The notes under the pieces were generated by a model. It had not been told where the DNA came from. It searched no databases and saw nothing but the letters and a program-made list of their open reading frames with translations. Of a stretch of DNA of 64,000 nucleotides, positions 42,135 through 50,925 are shown piece by piece. Source of the stretch: JAITVM01 sp031551135 (GTDB lineage: Bacteria > Bacillota > Clostridia > Lachnospirales > JAITVM01); the NCBI GenBank assembly GCA_031551135.1, contig JAVBOA010000002.1, forward strand, positions 1 to 64,000, written 5' to 3'. The translations under genes were made by a program, and so were the position numbers. The number at the start of each line of letters is the position of its first letter. The first letter of the stretch is position 1.

Positions 42135-42569
42135 TTATTCCAAATTATGAATTTTTTCTATTCTGCGGCTATGCCTGCCGCCCTCGAATTCGGTATTTAA
42201 AAATAAATCCACAATCATGCAAGCCAATCCCGGGCCGGTAACGCGTCCGCCCAAACATAAAATATTTGAGTCATTGTGCTGACGAGTTAATTTTGCCGTA
42301 AAGCAATCCGAACAGCAAGCGGCGCGAATTCCTTTTATTTTATTAGCCGCAATTGAAATTCCGATTCCTGTTCCACATACTAAAATACCCAAATCAAAAC
42401 TCTTATCTATTACAGATTTACATACAGGTTCGGCTATATCCGGATAATCCGCGGATTCCTCATTAAAAACCCCAAAATCTTTATATTCTATATTTAGTGA
42501 CAAAAGATGTTCTTTTATTGTCTCTTTTAACTCATAACCGCCGTGGTCGCTTCCGATAGCTATTTTCAT
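42135..42569 (-). CDS. rpiB: ribose 5-phosphate isomerase B
   Basis: 144 residues, full length. Interconverts ribose 5-phosphate and ribulose 5-phosphate. Motifs: IGSDHGGYELKETIK at the N terminus, the active-site VCGTGIGISIAANKI and RQHNDSNILCLGGRVTG. Followed by the sugar-binding lipoprotein, so a pentose-related role for that unit is plausible; some members act on allose or other sugar phosphates. Confidence 0.93.
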   Translation of the reverse strand: MKIAIGSDHGGYELKETIKEHLLSLNIEYKDFGVFNEESADYPDIAEPVCKSVIDKSFDLGILVCGTGIGISIAANKIKGIRAACCSDCFTAKLTRQHNDSNILCLGGRVTGPGLACMIVDLFLNTEFEGGRHSRRIEKIHNLE

Positions 42570-42595
42570 AAAATTCCTTCTCCTTTTCGTAATAA

Positions 42596-44125
42596 TTATG
42601 CAAATGTTCGGATTAAAAAAGGTATCGCTGAAATAAAGAATCCCAATACACCGCCTAAAACCGTTATCGCAAATAGTTCGCGGTCTACAACAGAAAGGAT
42701 AATTGATTCCGCTTCCTCCATCTCGAAGGAATTTATTCGTTCCTCAACGATTTTAACTATATCCATATTTTGGGATATATACATAATTCCTTTTTCTAAT
42801 ATAACATTTAATAAATTAAGCAAAAATTTCTTAACACTATTTAATGTTTTATCATCGATTTTTGAAATAAGTGCCCCTAAATTAATATTTAATAATTTAG
42901 TTACATATGATTCGAAATTATTATTAAGAGCTTTTTTTATTTCTTTGGCAATCGAATCAGTTATATTTAATATATATTTATTTGACATTTTATCATAATC
43001 CGGACTTATTTTCAAAATAATATCATAAAGAGATTCATCTTCATAATTTTTAATTTTATTGGAAATAAATTTAAAAATTCCATCGCTCAGATTGAAATTA
43101 TTTGCCGTAAAATTATTAATCAATCTTTCTTTTAGAGAAATTATGGTTTCATTATCTATCTTTTCAATAAAGAAATTTAAATTCCTGTCTAAAATATTGT
43201 CAATAACTTTATCGATTTGTTCTTTCAAAATCGGCTTATTTTCCTCATCTTGTAAATAATTCAATATACCGTCTTTCATATTGTAATAAATTTTGTTTTC
43301 ACTAATAAACATGGAGATTAATTTTCCAAAATTATCATCCAATATTTTTTCAATTAAAAGCTTGATTTTATATTCAACTTCCGGGTTTTCGCTCAAAAAT
43401 TTTTCGATAACCGAAGCGATTTTGGGTGAATTATCAAATATCAAAGTTTTGATTTTGTCCGATTTTTCTTCGGAAATAATATCTTTCAGCAAATAATCCT
43501 TGTCCACAATATCTGAAATCAACTTGTCCGAATAATTGTTCAAAAATTCACGGAAATTATCTGTATTTATATAGTCCTTTTTAAAATCTTCAATGTATTT
43601 TTTAGAGTTATCCAAAATAGAATTTGAGAAATCCCCAATCTTCTTTTGCTTTATAAATTCATAAACAGCTTTATTGATTAGTCCTGCGATATTGTTCTGA
43701 AATTTTTCATCCAAAATAAGCTCATTTGCATTTTTTAAAACATAATCTGATAAATTTCTCACATATTCGTTTTTATTTTCTTTAAAAATTAATTCCAGAT
43801 AAAAATCTACAGATTTATCATTATTTTTGATATTGTCAATATTTTCATCTATCAAAGAATCTATTTTGTCCAGAACGCCGATTGATTCAATGGATTCACG
43901 CAAAATCTCAGGTGTCAATAAATGCTGCCCGACAGATTCTCCTACTTTTGTCGAAAGCTGATATCTGTTTTTCGGAATAATACCGGGGGTAAAAGGAAGC
44001 CTAATGCCAAAAAGCTTTTTTTCTCTATAAGGCCTAAACAACATTTTTATTGCAAGCCAATTTGTGAAATAACCAATTATTGTTCCAATTGTTACCGTAA
44101 CCAAAAAATCTACCATTCCATTCAA
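42596..44125 (-). CDS. DUF445 family membrane protein
   Basis: 509 residues. N-terminal membrane segment with GTIIGYFTNWLAIKMLFRP and LPFTPGIIPKNRYQLSTKVGESVGQHLLTPE, the DUF445 hallmark, then a long charged helical region (~120-470) and a C-terminal membrane segment. Homologues (YheB) are of unknown function. The helical region is rich in Lys, Asp and Asn. It is divergent from rhaA. Confidence 0.9.
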   Translation of the reverse strand: MNGMVDFLVTVTIGTIIGYFTNWLAIKMLFRPYREKKLFGIRLPFTPGIIPKNRYQLSTKVGESVGQHLLTPEILRESIESIGVLDKIDSLIDENIDNIKNNDKSVDFYLELIFKENKNEYVRNLSDYVLKNANELILDEKFQNNIAGLINKAVYEFIKQKKIGDFSNSILDNSKKYIEDFKKDYINTDNFREFLNNYSDKLISDIVDKDYLLKDIISEEKSDKIKTLIFDNSPKIASVIEKFLSENPEVEYKIKLLIEKILDDNFGKLISMFISENKIYYNMKDGILNYLQDEENKPILKEQIDKVIDNILDRNLNFFIEKIDNETIISLKERLINNFTANNFNLSDGIFKFISNKIKNYEDESLYDIILKISPDYDKMSNKYILNITDSIAKEIKKALNNNFESYVTKLLNINLGALISKIDDKTLNSVKKFLLNLLNVILEKGIMYISQNMDIVKIVEERINSFEMEEAESIILSVVDRELFAITVLGGVLGFFISAIPFLIRTFA

Positions 44126-44332
44126 AAATCACACCACCCTATTTTTTTCTTTAGAAAGCCGCCTAAAGTCTTTTTAATCTTTACTTTTCTACGTAGATTT
44201 TACTACAAATCGCTACTAAATACGAGATTCATCTATTAACTGTCTGTTTATTTTCGGGAAATCATATTTCTGCATAGAATAAATTAAAATTGTAAATTCG
44301 AAAATTTCAGAGCTTAAAAATTTACGATTTTA

Positions 44333-44341
44333 TGATAGAAT
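44333..44341 (+). promoter_or_regulatory. candidate extended -10 promoter of rhaA
   Basis: TG-A-TAGAAT about 100 bp upstream of rhaA. No clear -35. The 312 bp divergent gap 44126-44437 also holds the short MITE at 44371. Confidence 0.4.
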
Positions 44342-44370
44342 ATTAACGAGTAAAATTTTCGGACATTTAA

Positions 44371-44412
44371 TACTGTTTTCATTTTTTTCTATCATTTATA
44401 ATGGGAATAGTA
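44371..44412. repeat. short MITE derivative in the rhaA leader
   Basis: 42 bp, TACTGTTTTCATTTTTTTCTA... to ...ATGGGAATAGTA, family 1 termini with the hairpin lost. Lies between the -10 at 44333 and the rhaA start. Confidence 0.45.
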
Positions 44413-44437
44413 TAATTTAAAATTAGGAGGTTTTGAA

Positions 44438-45682
44438 ATGAAAGAACGTTACGAATCCGCAAAAGAAATTTATAGAACAATCGGTATTGATACAGAAGAT
44501 GTATTAAAAAAATTATCCGAGGTTTCGATTTCCATGCACTGTTGGCAGGGCGACGATGTTTCGGGGTTCGAATCCAAGCGTGAATTATCGGGCGGAATCC
44601 AAGCAACAGGAAATTATCCCGGCAAAGCAAGAACTTTTGAGGAATTAACAGCCGATATCGATATGGCTCTAAGCCTTATTCCGGGCAATCACCGTTTGAA
44701 TTTACACGCAAACTATGCTGTTTTTGATGAAAATAATTTCGTAGACAGAGATGAATTAAAACCGATTCATTTCAAAGCTTGGGTTGATTTCGCAAAAGAA
44801 AGAAATATCGGTCTCGACTTTAACCCAACATTTTTTTCACATCCGAAAGCCGAAAACGCTACGCTTTCAAGTGAAGATGAAAATATCCGCAAGTTCTGGA
44901 TAAATCATGGAAAAGCCTGCATAAAAATCTCCGAATATTTTGCAAACGAATTAGGTTCGCCTTCGGCACTAAATATTTGGATACCAGACGGATTTAAAGA
45001 AATTCCGGCCGACCGTACTGCGCCGCGCGCACGTTTGAAGGATTCGCTCGATCAGATTTTATCGATTGATTATGATAAATCCAAAGTTTTGGTAGCCGTT
45101 GAATCGAAAGTTTTCGGAATCGGTTTTGAAAGCTATACTGTGGGCTCCCATGAATTTTACATGAATTACGCTGCGAAAAATAATATTTTGTGTCTTTTGG
45201 ATAACGGACATTACCACCCTACCGAAATGGTTTCCGATAAAATACCTTCTATGCTGCTGTTCTCCGAAAAAATCGCTTTGCATGTTACAAGGCCGGTGCG
45301 TTGGGACAGTGACCACGTTATTACACTTGACGACGAATGTAAAGAAATCGCCCGGGAAATTGTACAAGCCGGAACAGAGCGCGTTATTTTGGGTTTGGAC
45401 TTTTTTGATGCAAGTATAAACAGAATCGCCGCTTGGGTTTTGGGAATGCGAAATATGCAAAAGGCGCTCTTAATTGCAATGCTTACACCGCACGATACAT
45501 TGAAAAAGCTTCAAAACGAACGCAAACTGACAGAACTTCTAATTCTTAAAGAAGAGCTGAAAACATACCCTGTGGGCGATATTTGGGACTATTTCTGTGA
45601 AATTAACTCCGTTCCGAAAAATCAAAAATATTACGAGAACATAAAAAAATATGAAGACGATATTTTATTAAAACGAATATAA
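44438..45682 (+). CDS. rhaA: L-rhamnose isomerase
   Basis: 414 residues, normal length. Converts L-rhamnose to L-rhamnulose. Motifs: MHCWQGDDVSGFE, RLNLHANYAV and the metal-site strands GLDFNPTFFSHP and LLDNGHYHPTEMVS. AGGAGG upstream of the ATG. First gene of the rhamnose locus; followed by its own terminator, so it can be expressed separately from the importer. Confidence 0.97.
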   Translation: MKERYESAKEIYRTIGIDTEDVLKKLSEVSISMHCWQGDDVSGFESKRELSGGIQATGNYPGKARTFEELTADIDMALSLIPGNHRLNLHANYAVFDENNFVDRDELKPIHFKAWVDFAKERNIGLDFNPTFFSHPKAENATLSSEDENIRKFWINHGKACIKISEYFANELGSPSALNIWIPDGFKEIPADRTAPRARLKDSLDQILSIDYDKSKVLVAVESKVFGIGFESYTVGSHEFYMNYAAKNNILCLLDNGHYHPTEMVSDKIPSMLLFSEKIALHVTRPVRWDSDHVITLDDECKEIAREIVQAGTERVILGLDFFDASINRIAAWVLGMRNMQKALLIAMLTPHDTLKKLQNERKLTELLILKEELKTYPVGDIWDYFCEINSVPKNQKYYENIKKYEDDILLKRI

Positions 45683-45683
45683 T

Positions 45684-45720
45684 CTATTTTCATTTTTCAG
45701 AATGGATATTGAAAATAGTA
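45684..45720. repeat. short MITE derivative after rhaA
   Basis: CTATTTTCATTTTTCAG...GGATATTGAAAATAGTA; family 1 termini only. It starts 2 bp after the rhaA stop codon. Confidence 0.45.
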
Positions 45721-45729
45721 TCAATTGTG

Positions 45730-45768
45730 CAGAGGATTCTTGTTACTATTAGAGTTCTCTGTTTTTTT
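45730..45768 (+). terminator. terminator of rhaA
   Basis: 11 bp stem CAGAGGATTCT/AGAGTTCTCTG (with G-U pairs) followed by seven T. The rest of the 370 bp gap to the ABC gene (45769-46052) is A+T-rich with no gene; it should hold the importer promoter. Confidence 0.75.
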
Positions 45769-46052
45769 ATTGGCGAATAATTTTAAAACCGTCCAAATCA
45801 AACTGTATAAATGAAATTTTCTCGGCATGATTTTTTCTTTATTATTAACTAATATTCTTTTAATAAAGTAAATTTAATTATATATTATTCACAATAAAAT
45901 TCAACAAAAATAATTTACATGATGCATTTTTTTACATCAACAAATTAAAAAATTCCATTTACCCATCCAAAAGCACATGATAGCATAATATTATACATAA
46001 AGATAATTTGTAGAGTCTGACAATAATAAAAAAGCTCTGAGGAAGTGAGCCA

Positions 46053-47564
46053 ATGGCAGATATTATTTTGGAATTAAAAAATATAACTAAGATATTTCCG
46101 GGCGTGAAGGCATTAGATAAAGTAAATTTTGTACTTGAGCGCGGACAAATCCATGCACTTATGGGCGAGAACGGTGCCGGAAAATCTACATTTATAAAAA
46201 TCATTACCGGTGTACATTCGGCAGATGAAGGCGAAATGTTTTTGGAGGGGCAAAAAGTTAATTTTAAAAATCCGAAAGACGCTCAAAAAAACAGCATCGC
46301 CGCAATTTATCAGCATAGTACGTCATATCCGCATTTGAGCATCACGGAAAATATTTTCATAGGGCATGAAGAAGTGCATCCGATAACAAAAAAAATAAAT
46401 TGGAATCTGCTGCACGAAAAAGCGAAAGTTCTGCTGAAAGAGCTAAGCTGCGATTTAGACCCTCACACGCCGGTTGCAGATTTGACCGTAGCGGAACAGC
46501 AGGTTGTTGAGATAGCGAAAGCGATTTCTACAAACGCAAGAATAATTATTATGGATGAGCCTACAGCCTCATTATCAAATAGAGAATGTGAGAATTTATA
46601 TAGAATTACCGAAAAGCTTAAAGATGACGGCGTTTCGATTATTTTTATTTCTCACCGGTTTGAAGATATGTACCGTTTGGCAAGCAGAGTTACGGTTTTA
46701 AGAGACGGAAAATATATCGGTACTTATGGAGTTGATGAAATTTCCAACAAAGATTTGATTTCGGCAATGGTCGGGCGCGAGATAAGCCAAATTTATCCTA
46801 AAAAAAATTGCGAAATCGGTGAAGAAGTTTTGCGTGTAGAAGGACTTAGCAAAACAGGATATTTTTCTAATATCTCATTTAATCTTAAAAAGGGCGAAAT
46901 ATTAGGTTTTTCCGGTCTTGTCGGTGCCGGTCGTACTGATATAATGCAATGTATTTTCGGTATTGAAAAGGCGAATTCAGGCAAAATATTTTTGGAAAAC
47001 AAAGAAATAAATATCAGAAATCCCAAAGAAGCTGTAAACGCCGGAATCGGACTTTTGCCCGAAGACAGGCAAAAACAAGGTTTGATTCTCGATTGGGAAA
47101 TTTATAAAAATATAACTCTCGGCGATTTGGATAAGTTTACTAAATCTACGATAATTGACAATAAAGCCGAACGCTCAAAAGCCAAAGAAATCGGGGAACG
47201 GATTTCCTTAAAAGCTCCGACGGTTTTTGATAAAGCAAGCTCACTTTCCGGCGGAAATCAACAAAAAGTTGTTATTTGCAAATTATTAAACAGTGATTTA
47301 AAAGTCCTGATTTTAGACGAGCCGACAAAAGGCGTTGATGTCGGGGCGAAATCTCAAATTTATGAAATCATGAATCAACTTGCAGAAAACGGATACGGAA
47401 TAATTATGATTTCTTCGGATATGCCCGAGCTTCTCGGAATGTGCGACAGAATTATCGCAATCCACGAAGGACACAAAATTAAAGAATTTACATCCGATGA
47501 AGTTTCGCAGGAAAAATTACTGCAAGCGGTCATGAACATTCAATCCGGGGAGGTTTCTGCTTAA
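46053..47564 (+). CDS. rhamnose ABC importer, ATP-binding subunit (two NBDs)
   Basis: 503 residues with two ATP-binding cassettes, as in RbsA/XylG-type sugar importers. First NBD: Walker A GENGAGKST (~37-45), Walker B IIIMDEPT. The second is of the degenerate type of this group (GLVGAGRTD for Walker A, then SGGNQQKVV signature and LILDEPTKGVD). It drives uptake with the two permeases and the binding protein downstream. GGAAGTGA precedes the ATG. The stop overlaps the first permease start (TAATG). Equivalent to RhaT of rhizobial rhamnose importers. Confidence 0.92.
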   Translation: MADIILELKNITKIFPGVKALDKVNFVLERGQIHALMGENGAGKSTFIKIITGVHSADEGEMFLEGQKVNFKNPKDAQKNSIAAIYQHSTSYPHLSITENIFIGHEEVHPITKKINWNLLHEKAKVLLKELSCDLDPHTPVADLTVAEQQVVEIAKAISTNARIIIMDEPTASLSNRECENLYRITEKLKDDGVSIIFISHRFEDMYRLASRVTVLRDGKYIGTYGVDEISNKDLISAMVGREISQIYPKKNCEIGEEVLRVEGLSKTGYFSNISFNLKKGEILGFSGLVGAGRTDIMQCIFGIEKANSGKIFLENKEINIRNPKEAVNAGIGLLPEDRQKQGLILDWEIYKNITLGDLDKFTKSTIIDNKAERSKAKEIGERISLKAPTVFDKASSLSGGNQQKVVICKLLNSDLKVLILDEPTKGVDVGAKSQIYEIMNQLAENGYGIIMISSDMPELLGMCDRIIAIHEGHKIKEFTSDEVSQEKLLQAVMNIQSGEVSA

Positions 47565-48565
47565 TGGATAAAAACAGCTTAAAAAGATTTTTTAGCCACA
47601 ATATCAGAGAACTTTCGGTTTTTTTCGTGTTAATATTGCTTGTGATTTTTGTGAATATTCGTTCGAACGGAAATTTTCTGACCCCGAAAAATATAAATGA
47701 TATGTTTGTTGAATCATCCGTGCTTATAATTTTAACTATGGGAATGATGATGGTCATTATAACAGGCGGAATTGATTTATCTGTCGGTGCAACTATGGCG
47801 CTTGCCGGAATGGTCAGTACAAGCGTTTTGAAAAATAACATGAACTTATCCCCGATTTTAATTATTTTAATCGCAATTATAGTTGGACTTTGCGCCGGTG
47901 CAATCAACGGTTTATTGATTTCCGTATTTAATATTCTGCCGATTATCGCGACTTTAGGCACAATGAACGCATACAGAGGTTTGACCTATTTAATCAGCGA
48001 CGGTTCTTGGGTTTTACAGCAGGATATGTCAAAAGAATTTATGGCAATTGCTACAGGACGGACTTTAGGACTTAATAATTTAGTTATTATCGCAATTCTC
48101 GTTATTATAATTACATATTATTTTCTGGCTCATACAAGAACAGGCAGACAGATTTACGCTGTCGGAAATTCCGAAGAATCGGCAGCGGTGAGCGGAATTA
48201 ATACAAAGCTGACTAAATTAATGTCATATACGATTTTAGGCGGTCTTGCCGGGCTTGCAGGTGTTTTGTACGTTTGTAAATATGCGGCGGCGCAAGGCGA
48301 AACCGCTACCGGCTACGAATTGAATGTAATTGCGGCTTGTGTGCTTGGCGGTGTGAGTATCGCCGGAGGAATGGGCAAAGTTTACGGTGCGGTTTTAGGT
48401 GCGGTTTTGCTTGGGCTTTTAAATAACGCCCTACCCCTTTTGCAAATTTCACCATTTTGGCAAGAAGCTCTAAGAGGATTTATAATTCTCGCTTCGATTT
48501 TAGTAAATGCGTTTATTTCCAGAAAAGTTGCGAAAAAAGCACTTGAAAGGAGGGCTTTGGCTTGA
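47564..48565 (+). CDS. rhamnose ABC importer, permease 1
   Basis: 333 residues, 8-10 hydrophobic helices, BPD_transp_2 family like RbsC. Motifs: VIITGGIDLSVGATMAL near the N terminus and GGVSIAGGMGKVYGAVLGAV near the C terminus. Overlaps the ATPase gene by one base and the second permease by 4 bp. Confidence 0.92.
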   Translation: MDKNSLKRFFSHNIRELSVFFVLILLVIFVNIRSNGNFLTPKNINDMFVESSVLIILTMGMMMVIITGGIDLSVGATMALAGMVSTSVLKNNMNLSPILIILIAIIVGLCAGAINGLLISVFNILPIIATLGTMNAYRGLTYLISDGSWVLQQDMSKEFMAIATGRTLGLNNLVIIAILVIIITYYFLAHTRTGRQIYAVGNSEESAAVSGINTKLTKLMSYTILGGLAGLAGVLYVCKYAAAQGETATGYELNVIAACVLGGVSIAGGMGKVYGAVLGAVLLGLLNNALPLLQISPFWQEALRGFIILASILVNAFISRKVAKKALERRALA

Positions 48566-49575
48566 GTAATTTTAACGAAACAATGCCCGTGCGCAATATC
48601 CAAAACGAAAGACCTTTCGATGCAAAAAGATTTTTCCTTCAATGGGAATGGCTTTTAGTGATAGTTTTTATCGGAATAAATATTGTTAATACATCTTTAT
48701 CGCCGAACTATTTTGTATTTGACAATATTATGAGTGCAATACAGATGTTTTCGGATAAGGCGATTCTCGTTTTTCCGATGATGATGATTATTTTATTAGG
48801 CGAAATCGATATTTCGATAGCTTCAACAATGGCGTTGACGGCGGTTCTGATGGGTGTTAGTTATCAAGCCGGTGCGCCGATGCCTTTGGCAATTTTAATA
48901 GCGCTTGCCTCCGGAACTCTTTGCGGATTCATTAACGGATTCATTTTAACAAAATTCAAAGAACTAAGTTCCATGATAGTTACGCTTTCAACAATGATTA
49001 TTTACAGAGGAATTGCAAGTATTATTCTGGAAGATTCCGCAGTCGGGAATTTTCCTAAATGGCTTCAATTTCTCGGTTGGCAGTCGATTGCAAAAATACC
49101 CGTAATTTTTTGGTTCTTTATATTCGAAACAATTATCTTCTTTTATATAATTCATTTTACTAAATTCGGGCGCAGTCTTTACGCTATCGGTAACAATGAA
49201 GTAACTTCCAGATATTCGGGTATAAAAACCGACCAAGTTAAATTAATTGTATTTACTGTAATGGGTTTGTTTGCGGCAATATCGGCAATTTTTCTGACTT
49301 CAAAAATGGGAAGTGTACGGCCAAGTATGGCAAGAGGTTATGAATTGGATGTTATCGCAATGGTTGTTTTAGGCGGTGTCAGCAATAATGGCGGGAAAGG
49401 TCGTGTTATCGGCGTATTAATCGCAACATTTATAATCGGCTTATTGCGTTACGGCTTAGGAATCATAAATGTTCCTGCCCAAACAATCTTAGTAATTATC
49501 GGCGTTCTGCTGATTGTTTCTGTTGCAATACCAAATTTTAAAAGCAGTTTCAATTTTAAAGCATTTAAAAAATAG
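48562..49575 (+). CDS. rhamnose ABC importer, permease 2
   Basis: 337 residues, RbsC-like permease with LLGEIDISIASTMAL and GGVSNNGGKGRVIGVL. It starts with TTG at 48562, which overlaps the previous stop (TTGA) and has AAAGGAGGG 7 bp upstream, so an ATG start is not needed. The N terminus carries a ~25-residue cytoplasmic extension. Two different permeases imply a heterodimer, as in known rhamnose importers. Confidence 0.92.
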   Translation: MSNFNETMPVRNIQNERPFDAKRFFLQWEWLLVIVFIGINIVNTSLSPNYFVFDNIMSAIQMFSDKAILVFPMMMIILLGEIDISIASTMALTAVLMGVSYQAGAPMPLAILIALASGTLCGFINGFILTKFKELSSMIVTLSTMIIYRGIASIILEDSAVGNFPKWLQFLGWQSIAKIPVIFWFFIFETIIFFYIIHFTKFGRSLYAIGNNEVTSRYSGIKTDQVKLIVFTVMGLFAAISAIFLTSKMGSVRPSMARGYELDVIAMVVLGGVSNNGGKGRVIGVLIATFIIGLLRYGLGIINVPAQTILVIIGVLLIVSVAIPNFKSSFNFKAFKK

Positions 49576-49641
49576 GCTTTACAGCAATTTATTATTAAAT
49601 TGCTCTTAACAAATATATATAAAATAAGAGGAGGATTTTGA

Positions 49642-50685
49642 ATGAAAAAGTTTTTATCTATAGCATTAGTAACCGTTCTGTCGGCAACAGTATTTTTCGG
49701 CTGTGCTCCAAAAGAAACAACCGACGCACCTGCATCAGGTGACGCCGCATCAGGCGCAGTTACTCATGTTCTGGTAGCGAAAGATATTAACAACCCTTAC
49801 ATGAAAAAAGAGTTTGAAGGTTTTGAAAAAGCTTGTAAAGAAATCGGCGCAACAGCTTTGTACAAAGGACCTGACCAAGCTACTCCTGAAAAACAAATAG
49901 AAATCATTAACCAGCTTATTGCACAAAATGTTAGCTCTATCACTGTAAACGCAAACGATTTTGATGCACTCCAACCGGCTCTGCAACAGGCAATGTCCAA
50001 AGGAATCAAAGTTTTATCCGCTGACTCCGCTGTTAATAAAGACAGCCGCTTAACACATGTTAATCAAGCAGACCCTGAAAAAATCGGACGCAGTTTAGTT
50101 CAAGCGGCTCACGAAATAGTTGGCGGCGACGGCGGCATTGCAATCCTTTCTGCTACAGCACAAGCCGCAAATCAAAACCTCTGGATTGAATGGATGAAGA
50201 AAGAGCTTGAAGAAAATGCAGATAAATACGCAAAAACTCCGCTTGTAAAAGTTGTTTACGGCGATGACGACCCGACTAAATCAACAAGCGAAACTCAAGC
50301 TTTATTAAAAGATCCTTCTATTAAAGTTATTATAGCTCCAACAACAGTTGGTATGCTTGCCGCAGGTAAATATCTGCAAGACAATAATTCTACTGTGAAA
50401 TTAACCGGACTCGGACTTCCTTCAGAAATGGCACCATTTATCGAAAACGGCGTTTGCCCTTGGATGTATCTTTGGAATCCGTCTGACCTTGGTTATCTTT
50501 CTGCAGTCGCGGCCGACAATATGGTTAAAGGCACTTTGAGCGGAAAAGCAGGCGAAACATTTACAGCAGGCAGTATGGGCGAAAGAGCTGTAACAGACGC
50601 TCCTGACGGCGGTACTGAAATCATGCTTGGCGATCCGTTCAAATTTGATAAAGACAATATCGCAGAGTGGAAAACTGTTTATTAA
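49642..50685 (+). CDS. rhaS: rhamnose-binding lipoprotein
   Basis: 347 residues. Lipobox VFFGC gives a membrane-anchored lipoprotein after cleavage at Cys21. The mature domain is RhaS-like (rhamnose periplasmic binding protein) with VTHVLVAKDINNPYMKKEFEGF and YLQDNNSTVKLTGLGLPSEM. Captures L-rhamnose for the importer. AGGAGG upstream. Followed by a strong terminator. The symbol rhaS here means the binding protein, not the E. coli AraC-type regulator. Confidence 0.92.
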   Translation: MKKFLSIALVTVLSATVFFGCAPKETTDAPASGDAASGAVTHVLVAKDINNPYMKKEFEGFEKACKEIGATALYKGPDQATPEKQIEIINQLIAQNVSSITVNANDFDALQPALQQAMSKGIKVLSADSAVNKDSRLTHVNQADPEKIGRSLVQAAHEIVGGDGGIAILSATAQAANQNLWIEWMKKELEENADKYAKTPLVKVVYGDDDPTKSTSETQALLKDPSIKVIIAPTTVGMLAAGKYLQDNNSTVKLTGLGLPSEMAPFIENGVCPWMYLWNPSDLGYLSAVAADNMVKGTLSGKAGETFTAGSMGERAVTDAPDGGTEIMLGDPFKFDKDNIAEWKTVY

Positions 50686-50720
50686 AATTTTTTCAAAAAA
50701 AATTATGAAATTTATTATAC

Positions 50721-50757
50721 AAAAGGGGTTTGGATAAGCCGAACCTCTTTTTGTTTT
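50721..50757 (+). terminator. terminator of the rhamnose importer operon
   Basis: 13 bp stem AAAAGGGGTTTGG/CCGAACCTCTTTT with a 5-base loop, followed by TTGTTTTT. Confidence 0.85.
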
Positions 50758-50766
50758 TCCAAATCA

Positions 50767-50775
50767 TGCTATAAT
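50767..50775 (+). promoter_or_regulatory. extended -10 promoter of the two-component genes
   Basis: TG-C-TATAAT (50767-50775), a perfect extended -10. The full MITE at 50794-50904 begins ~19 bp downstream, so it would be transcribed as leader RNA. Confidence 0.5.
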
Positions 50776-50793
50776 CTAATTAATACTATTTCA

Positions 50794-50904
50794 TACTATT
50801 TTCATTTAGATAAGTAGAAAAAAATTTTTCACAGCGGAGCGTTTCACGCATGCTTCAAGCGTGAAATGAAATATTTTTTTCTATCCTTAATAATGAAAAT
50901 AGTA
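50794..50904 (+). mobile_element. MITE family 1, full-length copy (orientation A) in the kinase leader
   Basis: 111 bp, TA-flanked, nearly identical to the copy at 3906-4016, so recently mobile. Inner arms TTTCACGC/GCGTGAAA. It ends 21 bp before the kinase start codon and just before its ribosome binding site. A longer frame from 50866 reads into the MITE but is not used. Confidence 0.75.
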
Positions 50905-50925
50905 TCACTTGACTTGAGGTGGCTG

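Noticed and set aside
50866..50925. N-terminal extension of the histidine kinase
   Set aside because: The codons come from the MITE end and flank; the ATG at 50926 has GAGGTGG directly upstream.
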